The notes below the pieces were generated by a model. It was not told where the DNA came from. It saw nothing but the letters and a program-made list of their open reading frames with translations, and searched no databases. DNA of 64,000 nt from positions 74,758 through 138,757 of the forward strand of contig JBHGBM010000025.1 of NCBI GenBank assembly GCA_041946965.1. The letters are read 5' to 3'. The DNA is from JBHGBM01 sp041946965. Lineage in GTDB: Bacteria > Acidobacteriota > Terriglobia > Bryobacterales > Bryobacteraceae. A program made the translations under genes and the position numbers. Positions 54,805 to 63,471 of this stretch are shown piece after piece; the stretch's first letter is position 1; every line of letters starts with the position of its first letter.

Positions 54805-56334
54805 CTACCAGTTCACGTCGTTGTGCCCCAGCCGGTGCTTGCTTTGGGACTCCACGCAGTCGAGCTGGAGCAGGCCCCAGAGCAGGTCATCGGCCCCGGT
54901 GATCGCCTCGTAGTGGCGGCTTGAGCCGTCGGCGCGAAACAGCCCGTTGCGCGAGAACAACGCGATGGACATGCCCGCCACATCGCGCGCGAACGCCATA
55001 TACCGCGGGGCCTTCGCGGGGCGGTCGCCGGAAAGCGACACCAGCAGAGAAATGACCTGCCCCGCCGCACCGGGCCAGATGTCGTCCTTCACCTTGGGAA
55101 GGCCCTCTTCGACGAACGCGTCCGCAATCGCTTCGGCCCGAGCCAGGAACCGCGCATCGCCGGTTTGGCGGTAGCGCGTCAAGTGCAGCAGAGCGCGCCC
55201 GGAGACTCCCGACGAGCCGTAACTCATCCTCCAGATCGGGCTCAACGTCTCGCTGATGGTTCGCGCGCCGCCGGCGGTCACCAGAACCGTGCCGGGACGA
55301 GCCATGCCCTTGTACTTCTCCGCATTGGCATCGGCGCCGCCGGCCGGAGCGGCGGCGCGCGCGATGCGCAACGCCGTGCCGGAACGGGCGAAATCCTCTT
55401 CGTCGAGTTCGCGCACGATGCCGCGCCAGGCGTCGCGGCGCTCAGGCACCAGCCCCGCGGCGTCCCACAGCATGAGGCGCAGCGTCGCATCCAGGCTCTT
55501 TTCGGGCTCAAACGAGCCCCGGTCCACCAGCAGGCTGAGGGGCTGCGGACGCCGTCCCGTGCGGCTTTCGATCAGCACTTCGGCCCGGTTTACGAATTTC
55601 GGATCGCGCGTCTGCACGTACGCATTGGCGTACGCCCAGATGTAGAAGCCGGCGTGGCGCGGGTAAGCCGCACCGGTCTCGGCCCGGTAGGCGAAGTATC
55701 CCGCGTGACGGCTGAAATCGCCCACTTTCTTGTTGCCGATCTGCGACATCCACATGGCGTCGGCGAGGCGCGCCGCGCGGTGCGGATCGATGCCGTAGAG
55801 CTTGTCCCAGAAGGGAAAACGGCGGTACACCTCATGCGTATCGGCCCAGGCTCTTTCGCGCACGAAATCCCACGAGTTGTGCTCCCCCGAGGCCATCAGG
55901 CCGGTTTCCGGGCTTTGACAATGGAGCAGCCAGAAGCGAATGTAGGCGTCGGCGTGCGCGGCGTATTTCTTCTCCCCGGTGATCGCCGCCAGCTCGTACA
56001 TGACCCGGAGCAGGTTGATATCGTGCTCCAGGTTGTTCCCCATGGGAGCGCGGTCCCCGGGGCGGATTCCCACCGGCGGATTGGGAAGGCCGAAGCCGAA
56101 GGCCTGCCGCTGCCGTGCGTCAGCCTTGAAGAACTCCGGCGGAAGCGCCTCCAGCGGCAACGAGAGCGTCTCCAGGTCGAGCATGGCCGCGAACAGCGGC
56201 GAGTGCACGGCGCCGTAGCGGTCGGTGCCGTGCTCCACCATGGTGTCCACAAACTGCCGGACCACCTGCAAATACCGGCCCTCACCCGGATAACACGGCA
56301 GAGCCAGCGCGAGCAGCAGGGGCAGCCCGCGCAT
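54805..56334 (-). CDS. Secreted (alpha/alpha)-barrel protein, polysaccharide lyase/hydrolase-like
   Basis: This 509-residue protein begins MRGLPLLLALALPCYPGEG, a signal peptide. Repeated alpha-helix pairs follow, such as LLRVMYELAAITGEKKYAAHADAY, DTHEVYRRFPFWDKLYG and HAGYFAYRAETGAAYPRHAG, suggesting an (alpha/alpha) toroid as in pectate lyases and glycoside hydrolases. The ATG overlaps the stop of the upstream TonB receptor by one base (TGATG), implying translational coupling. The specific activity is not recognised; context suggests action on a polysaccharide imported or bound by the receptor. Confidence 0.75.
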   Translation of the reverse strand: MRGLPLLLALALPCYPGEGRYLQVVRQFVDTMVEHGTDRYGAVHSPLFAAMLDLETLSLPLEALPPEFFKADARQRQAFGFGLPNPPVGIRPGDRAPMGNNLEHDINLLRVMYELAAITGEKKYAAHADAYIRFWLLHCQSPETGLMASGEHNSWDFVRERAWADTHEVYRRFPFWDKLYGIDPHRAARLADAMWMSQIGNKKVGDFSRHAGYFAYRAETGAAYPRHAGFYIWAYANAYVQTRDPKFVNRAEVLIESRTGRRPQPLSLLVDRGSFEPEKSLDATLRLMLWDAAGLVPERRDAWRGIVRELDEEDFARSGTALRIARAAAPAGGADANAEKYKGMARPGTVLVTAGGARTISETLSPIWRMSYGSSGVSGRALLHLTRYRQTGDARFLARAEAIADAFVEEGLPKVKDDIWPGAAGQVISLLVSLSGDRPAKAPRYMAFARDVAGMSIALFSRNGLFRADGSSRHYEAITGADDLLWGLLQLDCVESQSKHRLGHNDVNW

Positions 56335-59300
56335 CAGAAGACCACGCGGAAGGCCAACTGCATGTTGCGCGCTCCGCCGGCGGTGTTGATCACACCGAAA
56401 GTGGCCTTGTCCTTCATGTCCGTACCGGGATTTCCCCATTGCGGCGTGTTGGTCACACCCGAGGCGTCCAGGCGAACATCCACGTTCACGCGCTCGTTGA
56501 CCTGCACGCGCTTGATCAACGAGGCGTTCAGCGACTTGGAGGTGGGGCTGCGCAGTTCGCCGAAAACCGGCGGCTCCGGCGAGATGGTGTACTGGGACGG
56601 CAGCGATACGAACGCGGTGGTGTCGAAGTACGGGTTGAGCACCTGACGCGTCACCGGATCCACTTTGTCGCCGATGCGATTGACGATGGCCCCGCTGTAA
56701 GATGCGTCGCGGATGCGGATGGGCCTGCCGTTGCTGTCGGAAATCGAGAGCGGGTTCCCGGATTCGTAATGCGCGCGGCCGCTCAGCGACCATCCTCCGA
56801 TGATCTTGCCGGCCAGCCCGCGGCCTTGCAGCAGCGGCCGCCCCGGACCGAACGGCAGATCGTAGACGAACGCCATGTTGATCACGTGGGGCGTGTCGTT
56901 CTCCGAAATCGTGCGGTAGTGGCGCGTGTTCACCAGGCTGGTGATGTTGTTCTCGATCATCTTCGAGCCGGTGTAGTTCCACAGCAGCGTCAGCCCGTGG
57001 GTCAGGCGCTTCTCCAGGCTCAACTGCACCGCGTGGTAAACCACCGTGTGGGTATTGCTGGCGTTCTGGGTCACACCGCTGAACTGCGGATAACGAAGCC
57101 ACAACTGCCGCTGCGCGATGGTCCGGGACGAGCCCATGCTGACCTCCGCCGGGAAAATGCCGTAGAACGGGTTGGGCACCTGCACGTTTTCCTGCGTGCC
57201 GAGGGCGAGATAAGCGTCCGGCTTTTCATTCAGGCTGAAGCCCTCCAGGCCCTTCAGGCTGAGTTGCCGCACGAAGTTGGCCTCCAGACGAATCTGCGAA
57301 GGCAGGCTGTGCTGGATGCCGAACTGCATCTGCTGCGTGTAGGGGAGCACGCGTCCCTGCGCCAGGAAGGAGACGCTTTCTCCCAGCCGGCTGGCCATGC
57401 CCTTGCTGTTGCCGATGGGCTTCGGAATGCCCGCGGGGAACGGGTTCGAGAAATTCGTGTAGGGCGTGAAGCCGCGGTCCTGGCTGGCGATGTAAGTGAT
57501 GGCCGTGCTGAAGGTCGGCGGAATGTTCACGGTCGTGTCCAGGTTGCCGATGTTGCTGGAGAAGAACATGCCGTAGCCGCCGCGCAGCACGGTGCCGGGG
57601 CGCACCTGCCAGGCGAAGCCGAAACGCGGCCCCAGGTTGTTCCAATCCGTGTTCCCCTGCCGGCGGGGATAGCCGTTGATGCCCGCGAACAGCGGTCCGC
57701 CGCGCAGCGTCATGCCCGGCACCTGCACCGGGTTCTGTGCGGTGTAATCGAAGCCGTAGTAGATGTGGTCGTAACGTTCGTTATAGGGAGTTTCCACTTC
57801 CCACCGCACGCCGAGGTTGAGCGTGAGGGTGCGGCTCACCTTCCAGTCGTCCTGCACGTACGCGCCGTAGTAAAAGCTGCGCAGGGCGTAAGGAGTAGGA
57901 CCGCTGATATCGCCGCTCGAGGGGATGCCCATGATCAGCGACGCCATGGCCGTCCCCGAGGTCTTCGATGCCGCGGACTGTTGCGGGTCCGATTGCGTGA
58001 AGCCCGCGCTGAAGTTGAAATACCCGGCGGCATGCGTGTCCGGGCTGTTCTCGTTCCAGTTCACCAGCCGCGCTTCGCCGCCCACACGGAAGGTATGCGA
58101 CCCGGCCAGTTTCGTCAGCGTGGGCACCAGCGCGTGCGTGTCGTTGGCGCGCGTCTTGAAGCGGTGGCCGAAGGCGATGGTGCCCTCGCCCATGGTGATG
58201 TTGGGCCACGCCGGGCGCATCTGGTTGGCGAGGATGGCATCCGGCAGTTTCAGTTCCTTCGGGTCCTGGAAGTTCCCGGAGAACCAGGTGTCGCTCCAGT
58301 ACCGCCCGAAGTTGTAACGCACCGAAAGGATCAGGGTCGGGCTGAACAGGTAGTCGTCGTTCAGGCTGGCGGTGTAAAAATGGCGCCAGTCGCCGTTGGG
58401 GTTGCCGCCGATCGGCGCGCTGTAGAGGCCGCGCGGGATAGACGGGAACTCGGTCTTATAGTTCATGAACCCGAAGCGGCCGAACAGCCGCTGTTTGCCG
58501 CTGACGGACTGATCCACCCGCTGGCTGATCTGCGTCGAGGGTACGGCCGAGGCGCCCTGCTCCACCCAGTTGTAGAGCCCGATCTGCGCCGGCACATTCA
58601 CGTTCGGCTTGGGGAAGGCATTGGCGATCGCCAGGCCCGTGGTGTTGTGCAGCGACGCCGGGATGCGGTTCCCCGGGAACGGCTGGCGCGTGACCGTGGT
58701 GCCGCTCACGGTGGTCGTGTACGGGTTGTAGATGGTCAGCGCGCCGCCCTGGCTGTTCAGCGTCTGCGAGAAGTCGCCCTGGCGCTCGGCTTCCGTGGGC
58801 ACGCGCCCGGAAAACGTAGTGCCGCCCTTGGTCTTCTCGTGCTGCACGCTGGTGAAGAAAAAGGTGCGGTTGCGCCCGTCGTACAGCTTGGGAAGGTAAA
58901 CGGGACCGCCCACGGCGCCGGACCAGAACTGGCGGGTGTCGTCGGGCTTCTTGACGCCGCGCTTGTTGTTCGTCCAACTGTTCGCGTTGAACGCGGAGTT
59001 GCGGTAGAAATCCTCGAACGATCCGTGCAACTGGTTCGTGCCCGAGCGCGTGGCGTAGCTGACCACGCCGCCGTTGGAGTGGCCGTAGGCGGCGTCGAAC
59101 ATGGTGGTCTGCACGCGCAACTCCTCCACCGTGTCGCCGGAGGGCGAAGTCGCAATCGATCCGCCCTGGCGCGGCATCACCACCGAGGCGCCGTCCACCA
59201 CCACCTCGTTATTGCCCGAGGTGGCGCCGCCGCCGTTCACGCTGAAAGTGTGCTGCCCGCTATCGGCGAAGCGCCCGCCGCCGCCCTGCACGCCCGGCGT

Positions 59301-59765
59301 GAGCGAGATCAGGTTGAGCGGGTTGCGGTTGGAAATATAAAGCAGGTCCATGAAACGGCGGTCGATCACCTGCGCGATGTCGGCCGAGCTCGTCTGGAGC
59401 AGCGGCACGTCGCCGGTCACCGTGATCGAGTCCGCGGTCGCCCCCACTTCGAGTTGAAAGTCGAGCGCGAGCTTGTCGCCGGTTCGCACTGTCACGCCGG
59501 ATCGCACCAGCTTGCGGAACCCGGAGGACTCCAACGTCATGGTGTACTGGCCGGGCTCGAGCAGCGGCGCCAGGTAATTTCCCTCCTGGTTGCTGCGGGT
59601 CACCAGCGGCACGTTGGTGCCTTCGTTGGTTACGGTGATCTGGACGTCGGGCACGACGGCGCCGGTGGCGTCCGTGATGCGGCCGAGGATTGTGCCGCGG
59701 TAGTCCTGCGCGCACAGCGAAACGGCAAGCCACGGCAACAGCGCGATCAGGCGGTTCGTTGACAT
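56334..59765 (-). CDS. Oar-like TonB-dependent receptor
   Basis: This receptor of 1143 residues has a signal peptide (NRLIALLPWLAVSLCAQDY). The carboxypeptidase-regulatory domain is GTILGRITDATGAVVPDVQI to about residue 105. The plug domain includes VIDRRFMDLLYISNRNPLNL, SLTPGV and FDAAYGHSNGGVVSYATRSG, and the barrel ends NMQLAFRVVF. I chose the ATG at 59765, with GGGGG about seven bases upstream; an upstream in-frame TTG would add 11 residues. The downstream secreted barrel protein is translationally coupled. The two large receptors in this window are clearly related but not recent duplicates. Confidence 0.92.
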   Translation of the reverse strand: MSTNRLIALLPWLAVSLCAQDYRGTILGRITDATGAVVPDVQITVTNEGTNVPLVTRSNQEGNYLAPLLEPGQYTMTLESSGFRKLVRSGVTVRTGDKLALDFQLEVGATADSITVTGDVPLLQTSSADIAQVIDRRFMDLLYISNRNPLNLISLTPGVQGGGGRFADSGQHTFSVNGGGATSGNNEVVVDGASVVMPRQGGSIATSPSGDTVEELRVQTTMFDAAYGHSNGGVVSYATRSGTNQLHGSFEDFYRNSAFNANSWTNNKRGVKKPDDTRQFWSGAVGGPVYLPKLYDGRNRTFFFTSVQHEKTKGGTTFSGRVPTEAERQGDFSQTLNSQGGALTIYNPYTTTVSGTTVTRQPFPGNRIPASLHNTTGLAIANAFPKPNVNVPAQIGLYNWVEQGASAVPSTQISQRVDQSVSGKQRLFGRFGFMNYKTEFPSIPRGLYSAPIGGNPNGDWRHFYTASLNDDYLFSPTLILSVRYNFGRYWSDTWFSGNFQDPKELKLPDAILANQMRPAWPNITMGEGTIAFGHRFKTRANDTHALVPTLTKLAGSHTFRVGGEARLVNWNENSPDTHAAGYFNFSAGFTQSDPQQSAASKTSGTAMASLIMGIPSSGDISGPTPYALRSFYYGAYVQDDWKVSRTLTLNLGVRWEVETPYNERYDHIYYGFDYTAQNPVQVPGMTLRGGPLFAGINGYPRRQGNTDWNNLGPRFGFAWQVRPGTVLRGGYGMFFSSNIGNLDTTVNIPPTFSTAITYIASQDRGFTPYTNFSNPFPAGIPKPIGNSKGMASRLGESVSFLAQGRVLPYTQQMQFGIQHSLPSQIRLEANFVRQLSLKGLEGFSLNEKPDAYLALGTQENVQVPNPFYGIFPAEVSMGSSRTIAQRQLWLRYPQFSGVTQNASNTHTVVYHAVQLSLEKRLTHGLTLLWNYTGSKMIENNITSLVNTRHYRTISENDTPHVINMAFVYDLPFGPGRPLLQGRGLAGKIIGGWSLSGRAHYESGNPLSISDSNGRPIRIRDASYSGAIVNRIGDKVDPVTRQVLNPYFDTTAFVSLPSQYTISPEPPVFGELRSPTSKSLNASLIKRVQVNERVNVDVRLDASGVTNTPQWGNPGTDMKDKATFGVINTAGGARNMQLAFRVVF

Positions 59766-59891
59766 GATACGGCCCCCACGAGAAGTATTCGGTTTCAACC
59801 TATCAGTTTCGCCCGGCCCGGCGCAACTGGGGAATGGGCCGTTTCCCGGATTCCCGTTATGCTAAGATCAGCGCTCGTAAACAGGACCGTT

Positions 59892-60770
59892 ATGAATCTG
59901 CGCAAACCCGCTTTTTCTCGAAGGCAGGCCTTGGCGTTCGCCGTGGCGGCGCCCCTGGCTGCGGCGCCGCGCTCCCCGTCCGGAATGCGGTTCGGCCTCA
60001 CCAGCTACCAGTGGGGCAGCGACTGGGACATCCCCACCCTGATCGCCAACTGTACGCGCGCGAAAGCGCTCGGGCTGGAGATCCGCACTTCGGCGAAGCA
60101 CCGGCACGGCGTCGAGCCCGATATCGACGCCTCGCGCCGGCGCGAAGTGAAGCGCATGTTTGCGGACAGCCCGGTGAAGCTGATCGGCATCGCCAGTCCG
60201 GTGCGCTTCGATTCCCCGCAGGCTGCGGAGCTCGCGGCGGCTGTCGAATCGGGCAAGGCGCACATCAAGCTCGCCAGCGACGTGGGCGCTTCGGGCGTGC
60301 GCGTTTTCCCGAATGCGTTCCACCCCGAGGTGCCGCAACAGAAGACCATCGACCAGATCGCGCGCTCGGTCAACGAGCTCGGACGGTTCGCGGCGGATTA
60401 CGGCCAGCAGGTCCGTCTCGAAAACCATGGCAGCGCGGGCCGGCTGATCACGCTGGCGGCAATCTTCAAGCAGGTGGAGGCGAAAAACGTGGTCATCAAG
60501 CTCAATGGCGATGCGCGGGACACCGCGGACGGCGGCTTTGCGGCCAACTTCGCGCTCATCCAGGACCGCCTCGGCGATACTCTGCACATGCACGAATTGA
60601 GCGATCCGAAGTTCCCTTATCAGCTCCAGTTCGATCTCCTCGCCCGGCGGCGTTGGCGCGGCTGGTGCCTGGTGGAGCGGAGCGACAAGGTCCCGGACCG
60701 GGTGCAGGCGCTCATCGAAGAGCGCGCGCGCTTCGAGCGCATGGTCGCGGAAGCGGAAAGCAAAGCCTGA
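59892..60770 (+). CDS. Tat-exported sugar phosphate isomerase/epimerase-like TIM barrel
   Basis: This 292-residue protein has a twin-arginine signal (AFSRRQALAFAVAAPLAAAP). The barrel begins MRFGLTSYQWGSDWDIPTLI and shows VRLENHGSAGRLITLA, VIKLNGDARDT and DTLHMHELSD with probable metal ligands. It belongs to the xylose-isomerase-like/AP endonuclease superfamily, like the proteins near 33 kb and 63.4 kb. AGGA lies upstream of the ATG. It is divergent from the TonB receptor gene and 70 bases before the large flavoenzyme gene, suggesting one operon. Confidence 0.85.
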   Translation: MNLRKPAFSRRQALAFAVAAPLAAAPRSPSGMRFGLTSYQWGSDWDIPTLIANCTRAKALGLEIRTSAKHRHGVEPDIDASRRREVKRMFADSPVKLIGIASPVRFDSPQAAELAAAVESGKAHIKLASDVGASGVRVFPNAFHPEVPQQKTIDQIARSVNELGRFAADYGQQVRLENHGSAGRLITLAAIFKQVEAKNVVIKLNGDARDTADGGFAANFALIQDRLGDTLHMHELSDPKFPYQLQFDLLARRRWRGWCLVERSDKVPDRVQALIEERARFERMVAEAESKA

Positions 60771-60840
60771 GGCCGGAATCTCCATCCTCTCGCGCTCCGG
60801 CCGTGGCCCAAGATCGGGGTGTTATGCTGAACGGCTACCC

Positions 60841-63471
60841 ATGCACGTACCGTTTGGCTTCCACTCCCTCGACCAGCTTCGCGCGCGTATTGCCGAGCTG
60901 GGTGTCAACCTGAGCGTTTCCGAAGATATCGCCCCGCTGCTCGAGCCGGTCGAGGCCGGCAGCCTGCACATGTCCAACCGCCTTTGCGTTCTGCCCATGG
61001 AAGGGTGCGACGGCACACCGGACGGCGCCCCCGACGAGCTGACCTTCCGCCGCTACCGGCGTTTCGCCGCCGGCGGCTCGGGGCTGCTCTGGGTGGAGGC
61101 CACCGCGGTGGTGCACGAGGGCCGCGCCAACCCGCGCCAGCTCTGGATTCACGAGGGCACCGTTGGCGGCTTCGCCCGCTTGGTGGAAGAGACCCACAAG
61201 ACCGCGCGGGAGCGCTTCGGCGCCGCGCACCGTCCCGTGCTGGTGTTGCAACTTACCCACTCGGGCCGCTACAGCAAGCCGGGGCGCGCGCCCGCGCCCA
61301 TCATCGCGCACCGTTCCAAGTATCTCGATCCCATCCACAAGCTCGGCCCGGATTACCCGCTGATCAGCGACGATGAGCTCGAGCGCCTGGAAGACATCTA
61401 CGTGCAGGCGGCGCTTTGCGCGCAGCGCGCCGGCTTCGACGCGGTGGACGTGAAGGCTTGCCACCGCTACCTGGTGAGCGAGCTGCACGCCAGCTTCACG
61501 CGCGAGAACAGCCGCTACGGCGGGCCGGACTTCGCCAACCGCTCGCGCCTCTTCCGCAACGTGGTCGCCAAGATCCGCCAGGCCGCGCCGGCTCTGGTGG
61601 TGACCTCGCGCATGAACGTCTACGACGCCATGGCGTACCCCTACGGCTTCGGCGTCTCCCCCGGCGACGTGAACACGCCCGCGCTCGAGGAGCCCATCGA
61701 ACTGGTGCGGTTCCTGCGCGCGCAGGGCGCTCCGCTGGTGAACATCACCATCGGCAATCCGTACTACAACCCGCATGTGAACCGTCCCTTCGACCTGCCC
61801 ACGGCGGGAGCGCCGCTGCCCGAGGAGGATCCGCTCAAGGGCGTGGACCGCTTCGTGCAGATCGTGCGCCGCATACAGTCCGAGGTGCCGGATATGGCCG
61901 TGGTAGGGGGCGGGTACTCCTGGCTGCGGCACTATTTCCCCAACGTGGCCGCCGCCAACGTGAAGCAGGGATGGGTCTCCATTGTGGGCGCGGGCCGCAT
62001 GGCATTTGCCTATCCCGATTTCGCGCGCGATCTCGCCGGGCGCGGCTGCCTGGATCCGGAGCGCGTGTGCGTGGCCTGCTCCGCCTGCACCCAGATCATG
62101 CGCGACGGCGGCCGCAGCGGCTGCGTGCCGCGCGATTCCGAAGTCTACGAACCCATCTACAAGGCGGGCCGAGCCGAGGCGCTCGACACCATCGCCGCCA
62201 TGGCACGCACCTGCCGCCAGTGCAACGACCCCACCTGCGTCAGCCACTGCCCCGCACAGGTGAACGTGCCGAAGTTCGTGGCCCAGATCGCCGCGGGCGA
62301 GTTCCGCGCCGCTTACGAAACCATTCGCGACGCCAACGTCCTGGCCACCATTTGCGGCTACGTATGCCCGTCGGAGACGCTGTGCGAATCCGGCTGCATC
62401 AACCAGCACTACACCCAGACCGTGCCCATCCGGCACCTGCAACGCTGGGTGAGCCGCAAAGCGGTGGAGGAAGGCTGGGCGGCCGTGCCGCGCGCCCGCG
62501 GCGAGGCCACCGGCAAGCGCGTGGCCGTGCTCGGCGCCGGACCGGCCGGAGTGGCCGCGGCGGTGAAGCTGGCTTCGTTCGGACACGAGGTGACCCTGAT
62601 CGACCGCGCCCGGGAAACCGGCGGCATGGCGCAGGACACCATCCCCGCCGAACGCCTGCCCGGCGCAATCCTCGGCGGCGAACTGAAGGCCGTGCTGGCC
62701 TCCGTGGGCCTGGGGGCGAAGCACGCCGGCATCGGCCGTGGCTACGGGCTGGACGAGGTGTTCGCGGAAGGTTACGACGCCGTGCTGGTGGCGCTCGGCA
62801 TGAACGCCTCGGTGGCGCTCGAAGGGCCGCGCCCCGCCTCGGGCGTGGCGGGCGCGCTGGAGTTTCTTTCGAAAGCCAAGCGCGGCGAGTGGACGGGGCT
62901 GGCGGGCGCGGCGGTGCTCGTGATCGGCGGCGGCAACACCGCCATCGACGCGGCCCTCACGGCGAAACGCGCAGGCGCGGATGTCTCCATCGTCTACCGG
63001 CGCTCGTTCGCGGAAATGCCCGCCTGGCCGAACGAGCGCGATGAGGCCATCCGGGCGGGCGTGAATTTCCTGATCCTGACGGCGCCGCTCGGTTACGGGC
63101 AGGGCGGTTTGAAAGTGATTCGCACCCGCATGGGAGCGCCCGGCGCCGACGGCCGGCGCAAGCCGGAGAACGTGCCGGGCACGGAGCATGTGATCCCGGC
63201 GGACCTGGTGATCGAAGCCATCGGGCAGCGTGTGGACGAGGAGGTGAAAGCGGCGCTGGCGGGCGTCGAGTTCGGACACGGCGGGCGCGTGGCGGTGCGG
63301 CCGGGCTCGTTCGCCACGACGCGCGCGCGCGTCTTCGCCGCCGGTGATATTGTGAATGGCGGGACCACCGTGGTGCAGGCCGTGGCCGAAGGCGCCCGGG
63401 CCGCACGCGAGATCCACAATTTCTTGCAAGGGGCCGTACATGAACCTCACGAGACGGCAGTGGCTGGTTAG
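60841..63471 (+). CDS. Old Yellow Enzyme barrel fused to GltD-like FAD/NAD module
   Basis: This 876-residue flavoenzyme appears to join three parts. Residues about 30-410 are an OYE/2,4-dienoyl-CoA reductase-type FMN barrel (HMSNRLCVLPMEGCDGTPDG, VLVLQLTHSGRYSKPG, ARDLAGRGCLDPERVCVACS) with an Fe-S cysteine cluster after it. Residues about 455-545 carry further cysteines (CRQCNDPTCVSHCPAQVNVP, ICGYVCPSETLCESGC) as in GltD/dihydropyrimidine dehydrogenase N-domains. The C-terminus is a Rossmann pair (KRVAVLGAGPAGVAAAVKLA, AAVLVIGGGNTAIDAALTAK, ARVFAAGDIVNGGTTVVQA). Electrons would flow from NAD(P)H through FAD and clusters to FMN. The substrate, perhaps an enoate or keto acid, is unknown. Confidence 0.88.
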   Translation: MHVPFGFHSLDQLRARIAELGVNLSVSEDIAPLLEPVEAGSLHMSNRLCVLPMEGCDGTPDGAPDELTFRRYRRFAAGGSGLLWVEATAVVHEGRANPRQLWIHEGTVGGFARLVEETHKTARERFGAAHRPVLVLQLTHSGRYSKPGRAPAPIIAHRSKYLDPIHKLGPDYPLISDDELERLEDIYVQAALCAQRAGFDAVDVKACHRYLVSELHASFTRENSRYGGPDFANRSRLFRNVVAKIRQAAPALVVTSRMNVYDAMAYPYGFGVSPGDVNTPALEEPIELVRFLRAQGAPLVNITIGNPYYNPHVNRPFDLPTAGAPLPEEDPLKGVDRFVQIVRRIQSEVPDMAVVGGGYSWLRHYFPNVAAANVKQGWVSIVGAGRMAFAYPDFARDLAGRGCLDPERVCVACSACTQIMRDGGRSGCVPRDSEVYEPIYKAGRAEALDTIAAMARTCRQCNDPTCVSHCPAQVNVPKFVAQIAAGEFRAAYETIRDANVLATICGYVCPSETLCESGCINQHYTQTVPIRHLQRWVSRKAVEEGWAAVPRARGEATGKRVAVLGAGPAGVAAAVKLASFGHEVTLIDRARETGGMAQDTIPAERLPGAILGGELKAVLASVGLGAKHAGIGRGYGLDEVFAEGYDAVLVALGMNASVALEGPRPASGVAGALEFLSKAKRGEWTGLAGAAVLVIGGGNTAIDAALTAKRAGADVSIVYRRSFAEMPAWPNERDEAIRAGVNFLILTAPLGYGQGGLKVIRTRMGAPGADGRRKPENVPGTEHVIPADLVIEAIGQRVDEEVKAALAGVEFGHGGRVAVRPGSFATTRARVFAAGDIVNGGTTVVQAVAEGARAAREIHNFLQGAVHEPHETAVAG

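Noticed and set aside
56439..59762. 1107-codon open frame on the plus strand
   Set aside because: It is the antisense shadow of the TonB receptor gene, whose product has clear signal, plug and barrel regions.
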